Origin: Porphyromonadaceae bacterium
GTDB taxonomy: Bacteria; Bacteroidota; Bacteroidia; Bacteroidales; Dysgonomonadaceae
Length of the DNA stretch: 64,000 nucleotides
NCBI GenBank assembly: GCA_021372865.1
Contig: JAJFTO010000004.1
Coordinates: 124,001 to 188,000, forward strand
Direction of reading: 5' to 3'
A model generated the notes under the pieces. It did no database searches. It saw nothing but the letters and a program-made list of their open reading frames with translations, and was not told the DNA's origin. The position numbers and the translations under genes were made by a program. Below, in pieces: positions 18,982 through 27,654 of the stretch; the first letter of the stretch is position 1; the number at the start of each line of letters is the position of its first letter.

Positions 18982-20178
18982 ATGGGAAAAGTAGCAGTCT
19001 TCATTTTCTTATGGATCTTTTCAACGTTACATGGTATGGCCCAGAACAGTGATATACAGCAGGTAGTAGCAGGGTTAAAGGAGAAATATGCGCCGGACAG
19101 CCGCGTGGAGTTGTTTCAAATAACAGTTTTACGCCTGAAAGATACCCTGGTGCTGCGTGGTGAAACGACCAGCAGGGAGGCATATGAGGAACTTCTTGCG
19201 CAGGCTCGAAAAACAACTACACTGGTGAAGGACCACATCCGGCTGTTGCCAGACAAGGCTCTTGGTGAAGAGGTTTGGGGAATCATATACAATTCGGCGG
19301 GGACGCTCCGTGCCGAACCCCGCTACGGCGCGGAGCTGGTATCGCAGGCGCTGCTCGGAATGCCGGTACGGATACTGGAACGGAAAGGAGGCTGGCGCAG
19401 GGTGCAGACACCCGACCGGTATATCGGCTGGATGAACGGATCGGTGGTACCCATGACGGATACACAATGGCAGCAATACCTGAAGCTGCCGAAGGTGATC
19501 GTCACCTCCCTGTATGTCCGCTCTTTTGAGGATACGAACAAGGAAGCACTGCCTGTCTCAGACCTGGTGGCAGGTGATATGCTGGTGATGAAACCGGCAA
19601 AAGGAGAGTTTTATCAGGTGCAATACCCCGACGGACGGGAGGCATTTGTGAAAAAAAGTGATGTGATGACTGTGTCCGACTGGCTGAAAAATAACCGGCT
19701 GACGGGGGAAAGCATTGTGAATACTGCAAAACAGCTGCTGGGTGTGCCCTATCTCTGGGGAGGTACCTCCACCAAGGGGATGGATTGCAGCGGTTTCACG
19801 AAACAGGTCTATTGGATGCACGGCATTGTCCTTGCCCGCGATGCTTCGCAACAGGTGCGCTATGGCAGGCTGATAGACGAGACTAGTGACTTCAGTAACG
19901 TCCTGCCAGGTGACCTGGTATTCTTCGGTACGAAAGCAACCGCTGACAATCCGAAGGAACGGGTGGTGCATGTGGGGATTTATATCGGTGACAGACGGTT
20001 TATCCATGCATCGGACTATATTCGCATCAACAGTTTTGATCCGGCGGATCCACTGTACGATGAATTTAACGCCCATCGTTATATCCGTACCAAACGTGTC
20101 ATCGGTGAGGTGAACAGCGAAGGGATTGAGGAGATATTTGAGAACAGCTTCTATCATCATACCAGCAATAAAAAATGA
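18982..20178 (+). CDS. SH3b/NlpC-P60 murein peptide endopeptidase (YkfC-like)
   Basis: 398 aa from the ATG at 18982, which begins a signal peptide (VAVFIFLWIFSTLHGMAQ). An upstream in-frame ATG at 18943 would bury the signal. After about 100 residues come two bacterial SH3 domains (YGAELVSQALLGMPVRILER, then SLYVRSF...AGDMLVMKPA). The C-terminal NlpC/P60 peptidase has catalytic Cys in GMDCSGFTKQV and His in ERVVHVGIYIGD, with RRFIHAS after it. The architecture matches gamma-D-glutamyl-L-diamino acid endopeptidases that trim murein stem peptides. The stop overlaps the ATG of the dipeptide epimerase, so the two are coupled: the peptidase would release L-Ala-D-Glu, the epimerase substrate. Confidence 0.9.
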   Translation: MGKVAVFIFLWIFSTLHGMAQNSDIQQVVAGLKEKYAPDSRVELFQITVLRLKDTLVLRGETTSREAYEELLAQARKTTTLVKDHIRLLPDKALGEEVWGIIYNSAGTLRAEPRYGAELVSQALLGMPVRILERKGGWRRVQTPDRYIGWMNGSVVPMTDTQWQQYLKLPKVIVTSLYVRSFEDTNKEALPVSDLVAGDMLVMKPAKGEFYQVQYPDGREAFVKKSDVMTVSDWLKNNRLTGESIVNTAKQLLGVPYLWGGTSTKGMDCSGFTKQVYWMHGIVLARDASQQVRYGRLIDETSDFSNVLPGDLVFFGTKATADNPKERVVHVGIYIGDRRFIHASDYIRINSFDPADPLYDEFNAHRYIRTKRVIGEVNSEGIEEIFENSFYHHTSNKK

Positions 20179-21329
20179 AACAGGACCGTCGCCAGTTTCT
20201 GAAGAAATCAGCCGTTGCAGCTGTCGCATTGACAGCACCCTCGTTCATCATGCAAGCGGCGCCACATAAAACCACAAGATCATCATCCAAAATGAAACTA
20301 TCCTGGACTCCATACGATTTACAACTGAGACATACCTTTACCATTTCCGGCTTTTCCCGTAAAACCACACCTGTAGTGCTTACCAGACTTGAATATGACG
20401 GCCTTGCAGGTCATGGCGAAGCATCGTTGCCGCCCTATCTGGGCGAAACGCAGGATTCGGTGATTGAATTTCTGAAAAAGGTGGACCTGTCCGGATTCTC
20501 AGATCCCACACAGCTTGAGGAGATATTAATGTATGTCGACTCAATTGTTCCCGCCAACACCGCGGCCAAAGCATCAGTCGATATTGCCTTGCACGACCTG
20601 GCAGGAAAAATCATGGGTAACCCCTGGCATAAAATCTTTGGATTGGATAAAAAGAGTGTGCCCGATACCACCTTCACCATCGGGATCGACAGCGATGAGG
20701 TGGTGCGGGAAAAGACCCGCGAAGCAATGGGTCGCTTTAAAATTTTAAAAGTAAAGGTGGGTGGACCTGACGACAGACGGATGATTGAAGCCATCCGGTC
20801 GGTCACCGACCTGCCCCTGGCGGTAGATGCCAATCAGGGATGGAAAAGCCGTGACGAAGCTTTGGAGATGATCTTTTGGTTGAAAGAAAAGGGGGTGGTG
20901 ATGGTGGAGCAACCCATGCCGAAGTTTGATCTGGACAATATCGCCCGATTGACATCGGAGAGTCCGCTTCCCATCTTTGCCGATGAATCGGTGCAGCGGC
21001 TCACTGACGTGGATCGACTGAAAGGCGTTTTTTCGGGGATCAATATCAAACTGATGAAGTGTACCGGAATGCAAGAAGCATGGAAGATGCGCCAGCTCGC
21101 AAAATCGTTGGGGATGAAGGTGATGATGGGGTGTATGACCGAAACCTCCTGCGCCATATCTGCTGCTGCACAACTTTATGCGGGCATGGATTTTGCCGAT
21201 CTCGACGGGGCACTGCTCATTGCGAACGACTGCTTCATTGGGGCCACACTGGAAAATGGCAAGATTATCGCCTCCGACAAACCGGGCATCGGTGTGGTTC
21301 CAAGCAAAGAACTAACCTTTGGTAGGTGA
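20175..21329 (+). CDS. dipeptide epimerase (enolase superfamily) with a Tat-type signal
   Basis: 384 aa. L-Ala-D/L-Glu epimerases convert murein dipeptides to L-L forms. Enolase-superfamily residues are present: Lys in ILKVKVGGPDD, Asp in AVDANQGW, Glu in VMVEQPMP, Asp in IFADESV and Lys in INIKLMKCTGM. The end DLDGALLIANDCF fits the muconate-lactonizing subgroup. The N-terminus MKQDRRQFLKKSAVAAVALT is a twin-arginine signal, so the enzyme should fold in the cytoplasm and act in the periplasm. Most characterised homologues (YcjG, YkfB) are cytoplasmic. A second Met (MKLSWTPYDL, about residue 40) begins the conserved domain. It is coupled to the NlpC/P60 gene by a 4-bp overlap. Confidence 0.9.
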   Translation: MKQDRRQFLKKSAVAAVALTAPSFIMQAAPHKTTRSSSKMKLSWTPYDLQLRHTFTISGFSRKTTPVVLTRLEYDGLAGHGEASLPPYLGETQDSVIEFLKKVDLSGFSDPTQLEEILMYVDSIVPANTAAKASVDIALHDLAGKIMGNPWHKIFGLDKKSVPDTTFTIGIDSDEVVREKTREAMGRFKILKVKVGGPDDRRMIEAIRSVTDLPLAVDANQGWKSRDEALEMIFWLKEKGVVMVEQPMPKFDLDNIARLTSESPLPIFADESVQRLTDVDRLKGVFSGINIKLMKCTGMQEAWKMRQLAKSLGMKVMMGCMTETSCAISAAAQLYAGMDFADLDGALLIANDCFIGATLENGKIIASDKPGIGVVPSKELTFGR

Positions 21330-21339
21330 AAGATCGCGT

Positions 21340-21723
21340 TTAAATGACCAGTTCCTGAAACAGGCGGTCGAATGTCTTATCCAGATCAGTAGTCTTTCCG
21401 GCATGTACTGGCGATGTCTGGATGATGGAACTGCGGGTGGCAGTAAGCCAGCGGAAACGCTCTGGGATATCCAGCAAAGCAATGGGACCACAATCCTTGT
21501 TGCCTGCGGCAATCTGTCTGAGTGTCTCCAGGTTATTCATCACATCCTCATAATCCGTTTCTGCCTGCATAAGCCGGTATTTCTCCGGACACAGATGGGT
21601 GGCCAGCCGGATATATTTCGCTTCCTTAGAAAAAAGAATCAGCCCAATGTTGAAGAACTCCTCCCGTTCCACTTTTGGCACCATGCGGATTACCGCGTAA
21701 TGATATAATTTATCCTCTTGCAT
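21340..21723 (-). CDS. DUF3037 family protein
   Basis: 127 aa. A GTG at 21732 is possible but the ATG at 21723 is preferred; either start overlaps the end of the HipA-like kinase gene. It starts QEDKLYHYAVIRMVPKVEREEFFNIGLILF, a split form of the DUF3037 signature (YAVIR, PxxxREEFxNIG). The rest is charged and alpha-helical, with no transmembrane segment. I recall DUF3037 genes next to HipA-like kinase genes in other genomes. The function is unknown. The gene ends 10 bp from the convergent epimerase gene. Confidence 0.75.
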   Translation of the reverse strand: MQEDKLYHYAVIRMVPKVEREEFFNIGLILFSKEAKYIRLATHLCPEKYRLMQAETDYEDVMNNLETLRQIAAGNKDCGPIALLDIPERFRWLTATRSSIIQTSPVHAGKTTDLDKTFDRLFQELVI

Positions 21724-22492
21724 CGCGGGCACTGTTTAGAAAGAGGTGAGAATTCTGCAGTCGCATTTTCATAAAACGGAAATAGACATCCCTGATTGCA
21801 TCAGGTGTTTCAGTCGTGTGTGGCCACCGGAGCCAGTCGTCTGGTATCAGCCCGGAAATTTGTTGCAACAGCTTGTCGGTCAATAGCTCTTTCCCCAGTT
21901 GGTCGGCCTTTTCGAGCATCGTCGCCTGTGGCAGTAAAACATGATCCTTTATATGCGGGAAGGGATTGAGGGCATGCTTCTCAAAATTCTTCCAGCCGTG
22001 ATGAAAATAAAAGGAAGCGCCATTGTCGATGACCCACAGTTCGCGGTGCCACCATAACAGGTTCGTGTTATTGAATGTGCGGTCGATATTGGTGGTGAAA
22101 GCGTCGAACCAGACAATCTTTGATGCTGTGAGCGGATCGATTGTCATGGTGTGATCAAATGCGATCGCACCCGACAGGAAGTGTAATCCCAGGTTGAGTC
22201 CTTTGCTCCCCTTCAGCAGATCCTGAATCTCCTCATCCCCTTCGGTGCGGCCAAAGTCCTCGTCGAGGGTGGCAAAGACCAGTTCAGGGATGTGCAATCC
22301 CAGTGCGGATGCAATTTTTCCGCCCAGCAATTCGGAAATCAGCATTTTGGTGCCATGCCCTGCACCCCGGAACTTCAGTACATATTTAAAGCCGTCATCT
22401 GCTTCTGCGAGTGCCGGCAACGAACCCCCTTCGCGGAGGGGCACTATGTAACGCATTACTCGGACGGTACGCAGAGAAAGATCTTTTTCCAT
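21710..22492 (-). CDS. HipA-like kinase-domain protein
   Basis: 260 aa from the ATG at 22492; a longer frame from 22510 would start upstream of the -7 candidate at 22497. Kinase-like features: YVLKFRGAGHGTKMLISELLGG (nucleotide-binding beta-sheet with Lys), LGLHIPEL, then WFDAFTTNIDRTFNNTNLLWW as the catalytic loop (Asp...Asn) and LWVIDNGASFYFHH in place of the metal-binding loop. These match the HipA-like family, which is about half the length of classical HipA and lacks the N-subdomain. No HipB-like antitoxin is adjacent; the partner is DUF3037, translated with overlap. The substrate is unknown. Confidence 0.75.
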   Translation of the reverse strand: MEKDLSLRTVRVMRYIVPLREGGSLPALAEADDGFKYVLKFRGAGHGTKMLISELLGGKIASALGLHIPELVFATLDEDFGRTEGDEEIQDLLKGSKGLNLGLHFLSGAIAFDHTMTIDPLTASKIVWFDAFTTNIDRTFNNTNLLWWHRELWVIDNGASFYFHHGWKNFEKHALNPFPHIKDHVLLPQATMLEKADQLGKELLTDKLLQQISGLIPDDWLRWPHTTETPDAIRDVYFRFMKMRLQNSHLFLNSARDARG

Positions 22493-22496
22493 TCGG

Positions 22497-22504
22497 CAAA
22501 TATA
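22497..22504 (-). promoter_or_regulatory. -7-like box very close to the HipA-like gene start
   Basis: The minus strand reads TATATTTG, with only 4 bp between it and the ATG at 22492. If used, the transcript would be almost leaderless. It could be coincidental. Confidence 0.3.
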
Positions 22505-22555
22505 AGACAAAACGTCAATTCTTGGGAAGAATTGACCCTGAAAGTGGGAAGAATT

Positions 22556-23098
22556 TTAAATCTCCTCAGATTCCATCAAGATACAACCAGCAGCATACAT
22601 CTCGTGTAACGCGCTGCGATCATCTCCGGGTTGAGCATTGACGGCGGCAATGGCATCGGTAATTACGAAAGTATGGAATCCCTGTTTCACCGCATCGAGG
22701 GCGGTTTGTTTTACGCAGTAATCGGTCGTCAGTCCGCAAACATATATTGTTGTCACTTCGTGATCGCGGAGATATTTGGTAAGCGCCACGTTTGTTGCTT
22801 CAAAAGCTGAGTAACCATCATCTTCATTGTCTGTTCCTTTTCGTAGTTTCAGGTCAATCTTATGGTCCTTCAAATCAGCATGCAGTTGTGCACCCCATGT
22901 GCCGGCCACACAATGCACCGGCCATTTCTCAAAATGTACCGAGTCTGCCGGATGCCAGTCCTGTGACGAGATTACCAGGTCGAACTGTTTCATCAGTTTG
23001 TTGATTACGGGAACCACTTTGTCTCCCTCTTTTACTCCCAGGGCACCACCTGGACAGAAATCGTTCTGCACATCGACAATCAGCAATGCTTTTTTCAT
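22556..23098 (-). CDS. pncA: nicotinamidase
   Basis: 180 aa. It deamidates nicotinamide to nicotinate for NAD salvage. The catalytic triad is Asp9 (LIVDVQNDF), Lys87 (KLRKGTDN) and Cys128 (CGLTTDYCVKQTALDA). Metal ligands are Asp47/His49 in SSQDWHP and His62 in WPVHCVAGTWG. The length and motif order are standard for bacterial PncA. The gene stands alone between the HipA-like gene and DUF486. NadE of the same pathway is encoded at 51259. Confidence 0.95.
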   Translation of the reverse strand: MKKALLIVDVQNDFCPGGALGVKEGDKVVPVINKLMKQFDLVISSQDWHPADSVHFEKWPVHCVAGTWGAQLHADLKDHKIDLKLRKGTDNEDDGYSAFEATNVALTKYLRDHEVTTIYVCGLTTDYCVKQTALDAVKQGFHTFVITDAIAAVNAQPGDDRSALHEMYAAGCILMESEEI

Positions 23099-23238
23099 GA
23101 TTACCTTATTTCTCTCTATAACAACCGAATCGGGAAGGTGTTCAGATCACTACTGCTTATATTGCATTCTGAAAGTTACCGCAAAAAATAATCGCATGAA
23201 TAACCTTATCCGGAGAATAATGTTGATGTAAAATGTAG

Positions 23239-23246
23239 TATTTTTG
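23239..23246 (+). promoter_or_regulatory. -7 box for the DUF486 gene
   Basis: TATTTTTG, 19 bp before the ATG at 23266; no clean -33 element. Confidence 0.45.
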
Positions 23247-23265
23247 CGCAATTTTTTACTGAAAG

Positions 23266-23631
23266 ATGAACTATTTTTTTACTATCGGACTGTTGGTTAT
23301 TTCCAACCTCTTCATGACCCTGGCCTGGTACGGCCATTTAAAACTGGCCGAGTTTAGCTGGTTCAGCAAATTACCACTTGTGGGTGTCATTGTGATCAGC
23401 TGGTTGATCGCCTTTTTCGAATATTGTTTTCAGGTACCTGCCAACCGTATCGGTTTTCAAGGCAATGGGGGTAGTTTTTCGTTGCTCCAGCTTAAGGTGA
23501 CTCAGGAGGTGATTACCCTGCTGGTATTTGTGTTCTTCTCCTCGGTGGCTTTTCAAACCCAGATAAGGATGAATCATTTGATCGGCTTTTTGTTTCTGGT
23601 ACTGGCTGTATATTTTATTTTTAAACCGTAG
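23266..23631 (+). CDS. DUF486 (DMT superfamily) small membrane protein
   Basis: 121 aa with four transmembrane helices: TIGLLVISNLFMTLAWYGHL, WFSKLPLVGVIVISWLIAFF, EVITLLVFVFFSSVAF, and HLIGFLFLVLAVYFIFKP. The conserved FEYCFQVPANRIGF loop between helices 2 and 3 identifies DUF486. The family resembles half-size drug/metabolite transporters; no substrate is known. It is probably monocistronic. Confidence 0.88.
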   Translation: MNYFFTIGLLVISNLFMTLAWYGHLKLAEFSWFSKLPLVGVIVISWLIAFFEYCFQVPANRIGFQGNGGSFSLLQLKVTQEVITLLVFVFFSSVAFQTQIRMNHLIGFLFLVLAVYFIFKP

Positions 23632-23647
23632 CAACAAGGAAAAATAT

Positions 23648-23694
23648 CACTAATTGTAGTGATTGACAGGTGACATTTAATCGCTTTCCTTTGC
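23648..23694 (+). promoter_or_regulatory. candidate operator and promoter for the TonB receptor gene
   Basis: A perfect inverted repeat TCACTA-ATTG-TAGTGA (23648-23663) abuts TTGACA (23664-23669). After 20 bp from the TTG comes TTCCTTTG (23687-23694), one base off the -7 consensus. A repressor or activator bound at the repeat would touch the -33 element. Confidence 0.35.
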
Positions 23695-23716
23695 ATGCAG
23701 TTAAGAATCCAATAAA

Positions 23717-26131
23717 ATGTACACGATGAAACAATTGTTGATAGTATGTATTGCATTGATTTGTAATATATTTTTGACCTTTTCGGGAGAAAAAATGCCC
23801 GCAAATGAGGTGAATCCTCAGGATACCTTAAAGGTATATTATCTCGATGAGGTAGTGGTGCGCAGTTCCGTGAAGGAAACGAGTGATCTGAAAAATTTAC
23901 CTACTGCCGTTTCGGTGGTTTCTCCACGACAGCTTCAGGATGCACAGATTGAGTCGCTTCCGGCTTTGAGTTCATATATTCCCAATTTCTTTATTCCGCA
24001 ATATGGTTCCAAGGTTTCCACCCCCATCTATATCCGCGGTATCGGGGCCAGATTGGGAGCCCAGACAGTAAGTCTGTATGTGGACAATGTTCCCAGCTTC
24101 AACCCCTCGGCGTTCGATTTCGAGTTTCAGGATATTCAACGTATAGAGGTGTTGCGTGGCGCCCAGGGGACGCTCTACGGACGAAATGCCATTGGGGGAA
24201 TCGTAAATATATATACATTGTCGCCCCTTACCTTTCAGGGAACACGACTGTTGCTGAGTGGCGGCAACTATGGACAGTTCACAGTAAAAGGATCCAACTA
24301 CAGCAAACTTTCCGACAACTTCGGCCTTTCAGTGGGAGCTTATTATACGCGCGACGATGGTTATTTTATGAACAGCCATACCGGTAACAAAGTGGATGCT
24401 TCTGAAAATGCCGGTGGCAAGGTGAAGCTGGAGTGGCAGACAACACCCGATTTTAAGGCAATGTTCTTTGCCAATTACGACTATTTGTCGGGAGGGGCAT
24501 TTCCCTATATGCATGTGGATTCCACGGCTTCCAATTTCAACGAACCTTCTTTTTACGGTCGTCACCTTTTTACGAACGGCTTATCGCTCGATTGGGTGAA
24601 AAATGGATACAGCATCCATTCTACTACCGGTTTTCAATATTTGAAAGATGATATGAAGATGGATCAGGATTACACTTCAAAATCTGTGTTTTCCATCAAT
24701 CAGAAGCAGAAACAGCATTCGGTGAGCCAGGAGATCACGGTGAAATCAAATGCTGATCGCAAATATAAATGGGTGGTGGGAGCTTTTGGATTTTATGACC
24801 GTCGGGTGATCGATACGCCGGTAGCAATTAAAGAGGATGGAATGGTTGCTATGCAGAGACATCTGGATGTTGCAATGCAGCGAATGGGCGCTCCGTTAAG
24901 AATTGTTTATGCAAATGAAAGGATTGATCTCCCCGGTATTTATACAAAACCTTCACGTGGGGCGGCACTCTTCCATCAGTCCACGCTGGCTGATCTTTTC
25001 GGATTGGAGGGTTTGTCGGCAACGGCCGGATTGCGACTCGACTATGAACACAGCGGCATCGATTTTTCTACCAAAAGCGATGGCGGAGATGTGAATCTGG
25101 TATTCAATATTCCCAACAGGCCCATTCCTCCCATGTTTGTAGAAGGCGATACGCTGCTTCAAGGAAGCTATAGCAAGGATTTCTGGAAAGTACTTCCCAA
25201 GTTTGCACTCAAGTATGCATTTTCGCCCACTTCCACCATTTATCTCTCTGCATCGAAAGGGTATAAAACGGGAGGATACAACGAGCAGGCTTTCTCAAAA
25301 ATATTACAAAACGCACTTGCAGCTTCAATTATGCGCAATGCCACGAAAGGAATGCCCGCCGGTATGTTTCCCGGTGGTACGACAGGCACTGGAGGTAGTG
25401 GTTCCGAAGCAGTCTCACTTGAGGATCAGCTTTCCTACGATCCGGAAACCAGCTGGACCTATGAACTGGGCGGGCGGTATGAGATGCTCGGGAATAAACT
25501 CACACTCAATTATGCATTGTTTTATTCACGTGTCAACAACATCCAGATCACCAAGCTGGAAGACCAGGGAACTTCTGGTCGTACAGTGAAAAATGCAGGG
25601 ACATCAGATAGCAAAGGATTTGAACTAAGTCTGAAATACAGTCCCGTAAGGAACTTCTCTTTATACGGTGATTACGGCTTTGCAGATGCCCGTTTTGTGG
25701 ATTATGAAGCATCAGAAAATGTAGATTATTCGGGTAATTATATACCTTTCGCCCCGCGACATACAGTAAATCTGGGAGCCAGTTATGTACATCAGTTCGG
25801 CTATGGTGCCTTTGTCGAGAGAGTTGTTGCAAACGTACAGTATTCGGGTGTTGGTAAAATATACTGGACTGAATCAAACAAAGCAACCCCGACCGCCACT
25901 GAAGAAGGGGTAGAGCTCTATCAACCTTTTTACGGACTTGTCAATGGCAGCATTGCTGCCGAAAAAGGCGCTTTCTCGCTTGAATTTTGGGTTAAGAATC
26001 TGTTAAACACCGATTATAATTCCTTCCTTTTTGAAGCATCGGATATGACCACAGGAAAGGTCAATCAATTTGTACAACGCGGGTATCCCACACGGCTTGG
26101 GGTAACCTTACGTTATACCATCAGCAGATAA
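23717..26131 (+). CDS. TonB-dependent outer-membrane receptor (non-SusC type)
   Basis: 804 aa; the ATG at 23717 or the in-frame ATG at 23726 both give a signal peptide (LLIVCIALICNIFLTFSG). There is no carboxypeptidase-like extension. The plug begins YYLDEVVVRSSVKETSDLKN and continues TPIYIRGIGARLGAQ, VSLYVDNVPSF, IQRIEVLRGAQGTLYGRNAIGG. The 22-strand barrel ends GYPTRLGVTLRYTISR. The sequence is of the siderophore/cobalamin/heme receptor class. A Gly/Met-rich extracellular insert (ATKGMPAGMFPGGTTGTGG) is noticeable. No SusD, ABC uptake or Fur box was recognised beside it, so the ligand is open. Confidence 0.9.
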   Translation: MYTMKQLLIVCIALICNIFLTFSGEKMPANEVNPQDTLKVYYLDEVVVRSSVKETSDLKNLPTAVSVVSPRQLQDAQIESLPALSSYIPNFFIPQYGSKVSTPIYIRGIGARLGAQTVSLYVDNVPSFNPSAFDFEFQDIQRIEVLRGAQGTLYGRNAIGGIVNIYTLSPLTFQGTRLLLSGGNYGQFTVKGSNYSKLSDNFGLSVGAYYTRDDGYFMNSHTGNKVDASENAGGKVKLEWQTTPDFKAMFFANYDYLSGGAFPYMHVDSTASNFNEPSFYGRHLFTNGLSLDWVKNGYSIHSTTGFQYLKDDMKMDQDYTSKSVFSINQKQKQHSVSQEITVKSNADRKYKWVVGAFGFYDRRVIDTPVAIKEDGMVAMQRHLDVAMQRMGAPLRIVYANERIDLPGIYTKPSRGAALFHQSTLADLFGLEGLSATAGLRLDYEHSGIDFSTKSDGGDVNLVFNIPNRPIPPMFVEGDTLLQGSYSKDFWKVLPKFALKYAFSPTSTIYLSASKGYKTGGYNEQAFSKILQNALAASIMRNATKGMPAGMFPGGTTGTGGSGSEAVSLEDQLSYDPETSWTYELGGRYEMLGNKLTLNYALFYSRVNNIQITKLEDQGTSGRTVKNAGTSDSKGFELSLKYSPVRNFSLYGDYGFADARFVDYEASENVDYSGNYIPFAPRHTVNLGASYVHQFGYGAFVERVVANVQYSGVGKIYWTESNKATPTATEEGVELYQPFYGLVNGSIAAEKGAFSLEFWVKNLLNTDYNSFLFEASDMTTGKVNQFVQRGYPTRLGVTLRYTISR

Positions 26132-26206
26132 AATGTTGAAATTTTCCCATTAGTGAATAATTTCTTCGACGATCTTCCAGGTATTTTCTCGTTGGTTTCA
26201 TCGGTG

Positions 26207-27628
26207 TCAGGGATTAATTTTCCCGTACAGCATCAAACCGGCAATAATTCCCGAGCCGGTCAGTAAAATTATGATGACAGCCCATTCCCAGCGTTTGGGC
26301 TGTTTTTTTTGTTCCCTTTTTGCCCGGATAAACAACAACGAGCCGATACCATAGAAAAGTACCGAAAGGAAAAGGTACCTGATACCCACAGCGTATATCA
26401 CATAGAGAGAATAAAGGGTCCCAAGCAACGCGACAATAAGGTGGTGTGGCGATTCTTTTTTTCTGAGGCTCAGGGCTGTCTTCATTGCATAGAGCGAAGC
26501 AAGCAGATAAGGTATAAGCACCAGTGTGGTCCCTATAGTGATTGCTGCAAGATAAGTCTCATTGAGCTGGGGTGAGAGGATGGAGAAGAGGAAGAGCTGG
26601 GTGAAACATTGCGTGAACAGCAATGTATTCACTGGTGTACCTTTTCGGTTTACCTTCCTGAATATGCGTGGCAATACCCCATCCTGTGCGGCGGCGTAAA
26701 GTGTTTCCACAGAGAGTAGGATCCAGGAGAGGCTTGCACCCAGCACAGAGATCATAATTCCCAGCTTGATGATCGTGCCTCCTGCTGCACCGATGATTGT
26801 GCGGGAGAGGACCAGTGCCAGCGGTGTGTCGGAGACTGCCAGCTCCCCGGCAGGGACAGTGGACATCGCAATAAAGGTAATCAGCATATACACAGCAAGG
26901 ACAATCAGCAGGGAAAGGATGATGGTCAGGCGCACGGTTTGTTGGTCCTTTGCCCGCCCTGATAACACGGAGGCCGATTCCATACCGACAAAACACCAGA
27001 GAATAATCGCCATTGCCTCCTTCACCTGCAGCAGGGGAGTGGAAGGCTCACCCGTAGAAGCCAGCCGGTTTTGCCATTCGGAGGTAAAGAAAAGATCGCT
27101 TCGTACCAGAGAGATACCCAGAATTATAATCAGCAGTATGGGAATCAGTTTCGCGGTCGTCACGATAAAGTTGAGGATGGCTCCCTCCCGGATGCCAGCC
27201 ATCAGGATGGCATAGAAGAACCAGAGCAGGGCTGATCCGATCAGAAAAGCGGTGAAAGGTGAGAGCGCCCGCTCACCCAGCAGGTCGTTTAGTGTCTTGA
27301 AGAAGAGCACCAGGTAACTGATGTTTCCCAGCCAGCCTACTGACCAGTAGCCCCAGGCCGAGTTGAAACCCATATAGTCGCCGAACCCGTCGCGTGCATA
27401 GGCATAGACACCACTTTTTAATCCGGGTTTGCGTGCAGCAAGATAAACAAATACCAACGCCAGCATCAGCGCCCCAAAACCGCCTACTATCCAAGCAATG
27501 AGGGTACCTTGCGGGTTGGCCACACGGATCAGGTCCTTTGGAGAGTTGAAGATGCCAGATCCAATCATGGAGCCTATCGCCACGAAAATCAGCAACCACA
27601 AACCTAACTTTTCCTCTTTTTTTGTCAT
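26207..27628 (-). CDS. APC-family basic amino acid/polyamine permease or antiporter
   Basis: 473 aa with 12-13 transmembrane helices. The TM1 motif IGSMIGSGIFNSPKDL and the TM6 segment AIILWCFVGMESASVLSGRAKD match the APC family, closest in feel to basic amino acid/polyamine antiporters such as ArcD-like and AdiC-like proteins. The last helix is AVIIILLTGSGIIAGLML. It starts 26 bp after the DUF554 gene on the same strand and is probably co-transcribed with it. The amino acid transported cannot be read. Confidence 0.88.
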   Translation of the reverse strand: MTKKEEKLGLWLLIFVAIGSMIGSGIFNSPKDLIRVANPQGTLIAWIVGGFGALMLALVFVYLAARKPGLKSGVYAYARDGFGDYMGFNSAWGYWSVGWLGNISYLVLFFKTLNDLLGERALSPFTAFLIGSALLWFFYAILMAGIREGAILNFIVTTAKLIPILLIIILGISLVRSDLFFTSEWQNRLASTGEPSTPLLQVKEAMAIILWCFVGMESASVLSGRAKDQQTVRLTIILSLLIVLAVYMLITFIAMSTVPAGELAVSDTPLALVLSRTIIGAAGGTIIKLGIMISVLGASLSWILLSVETLYAAAQDGVLPRIFRKVNRKGTPVNTLLFTQCFTQLFLFSILSPQLNETYLAAITIGTTLVLIPYLLASLYAMKTALSLRKKESPHHLIVALLGTLYSLYVIYAVGIRYLFLSVLFYGIGSLLFIRAKREQKKQPKRWEWAVIIILLTGSGIIAGLMLYGKINP

Positions 27629-27654
27629 TTTTTCTATGGGACCAAACGCCGGTG

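Noticed and set aside
18758..18994. 78-residue open frame on the plus strand before the NlpC/P60 gene
   Set aside because: Low-complexity composition and no motif. It overlaps the pcm promoter and the real start at 18982.
19558..20238. 226-residue open frame on the minus strand
   Set aside because: Antisense to the NlpC/P60 peptidase, whose catalytic motifs are intact on the plus strand.
21340..22492. Classical HipBA toxin-antitoxin module
   Set aside because: No HipB-like helix-turn-helix gene adjoins, and the kinase is about half the size of HipA. It is kept only as a HipA-like/DUF3037 pair.
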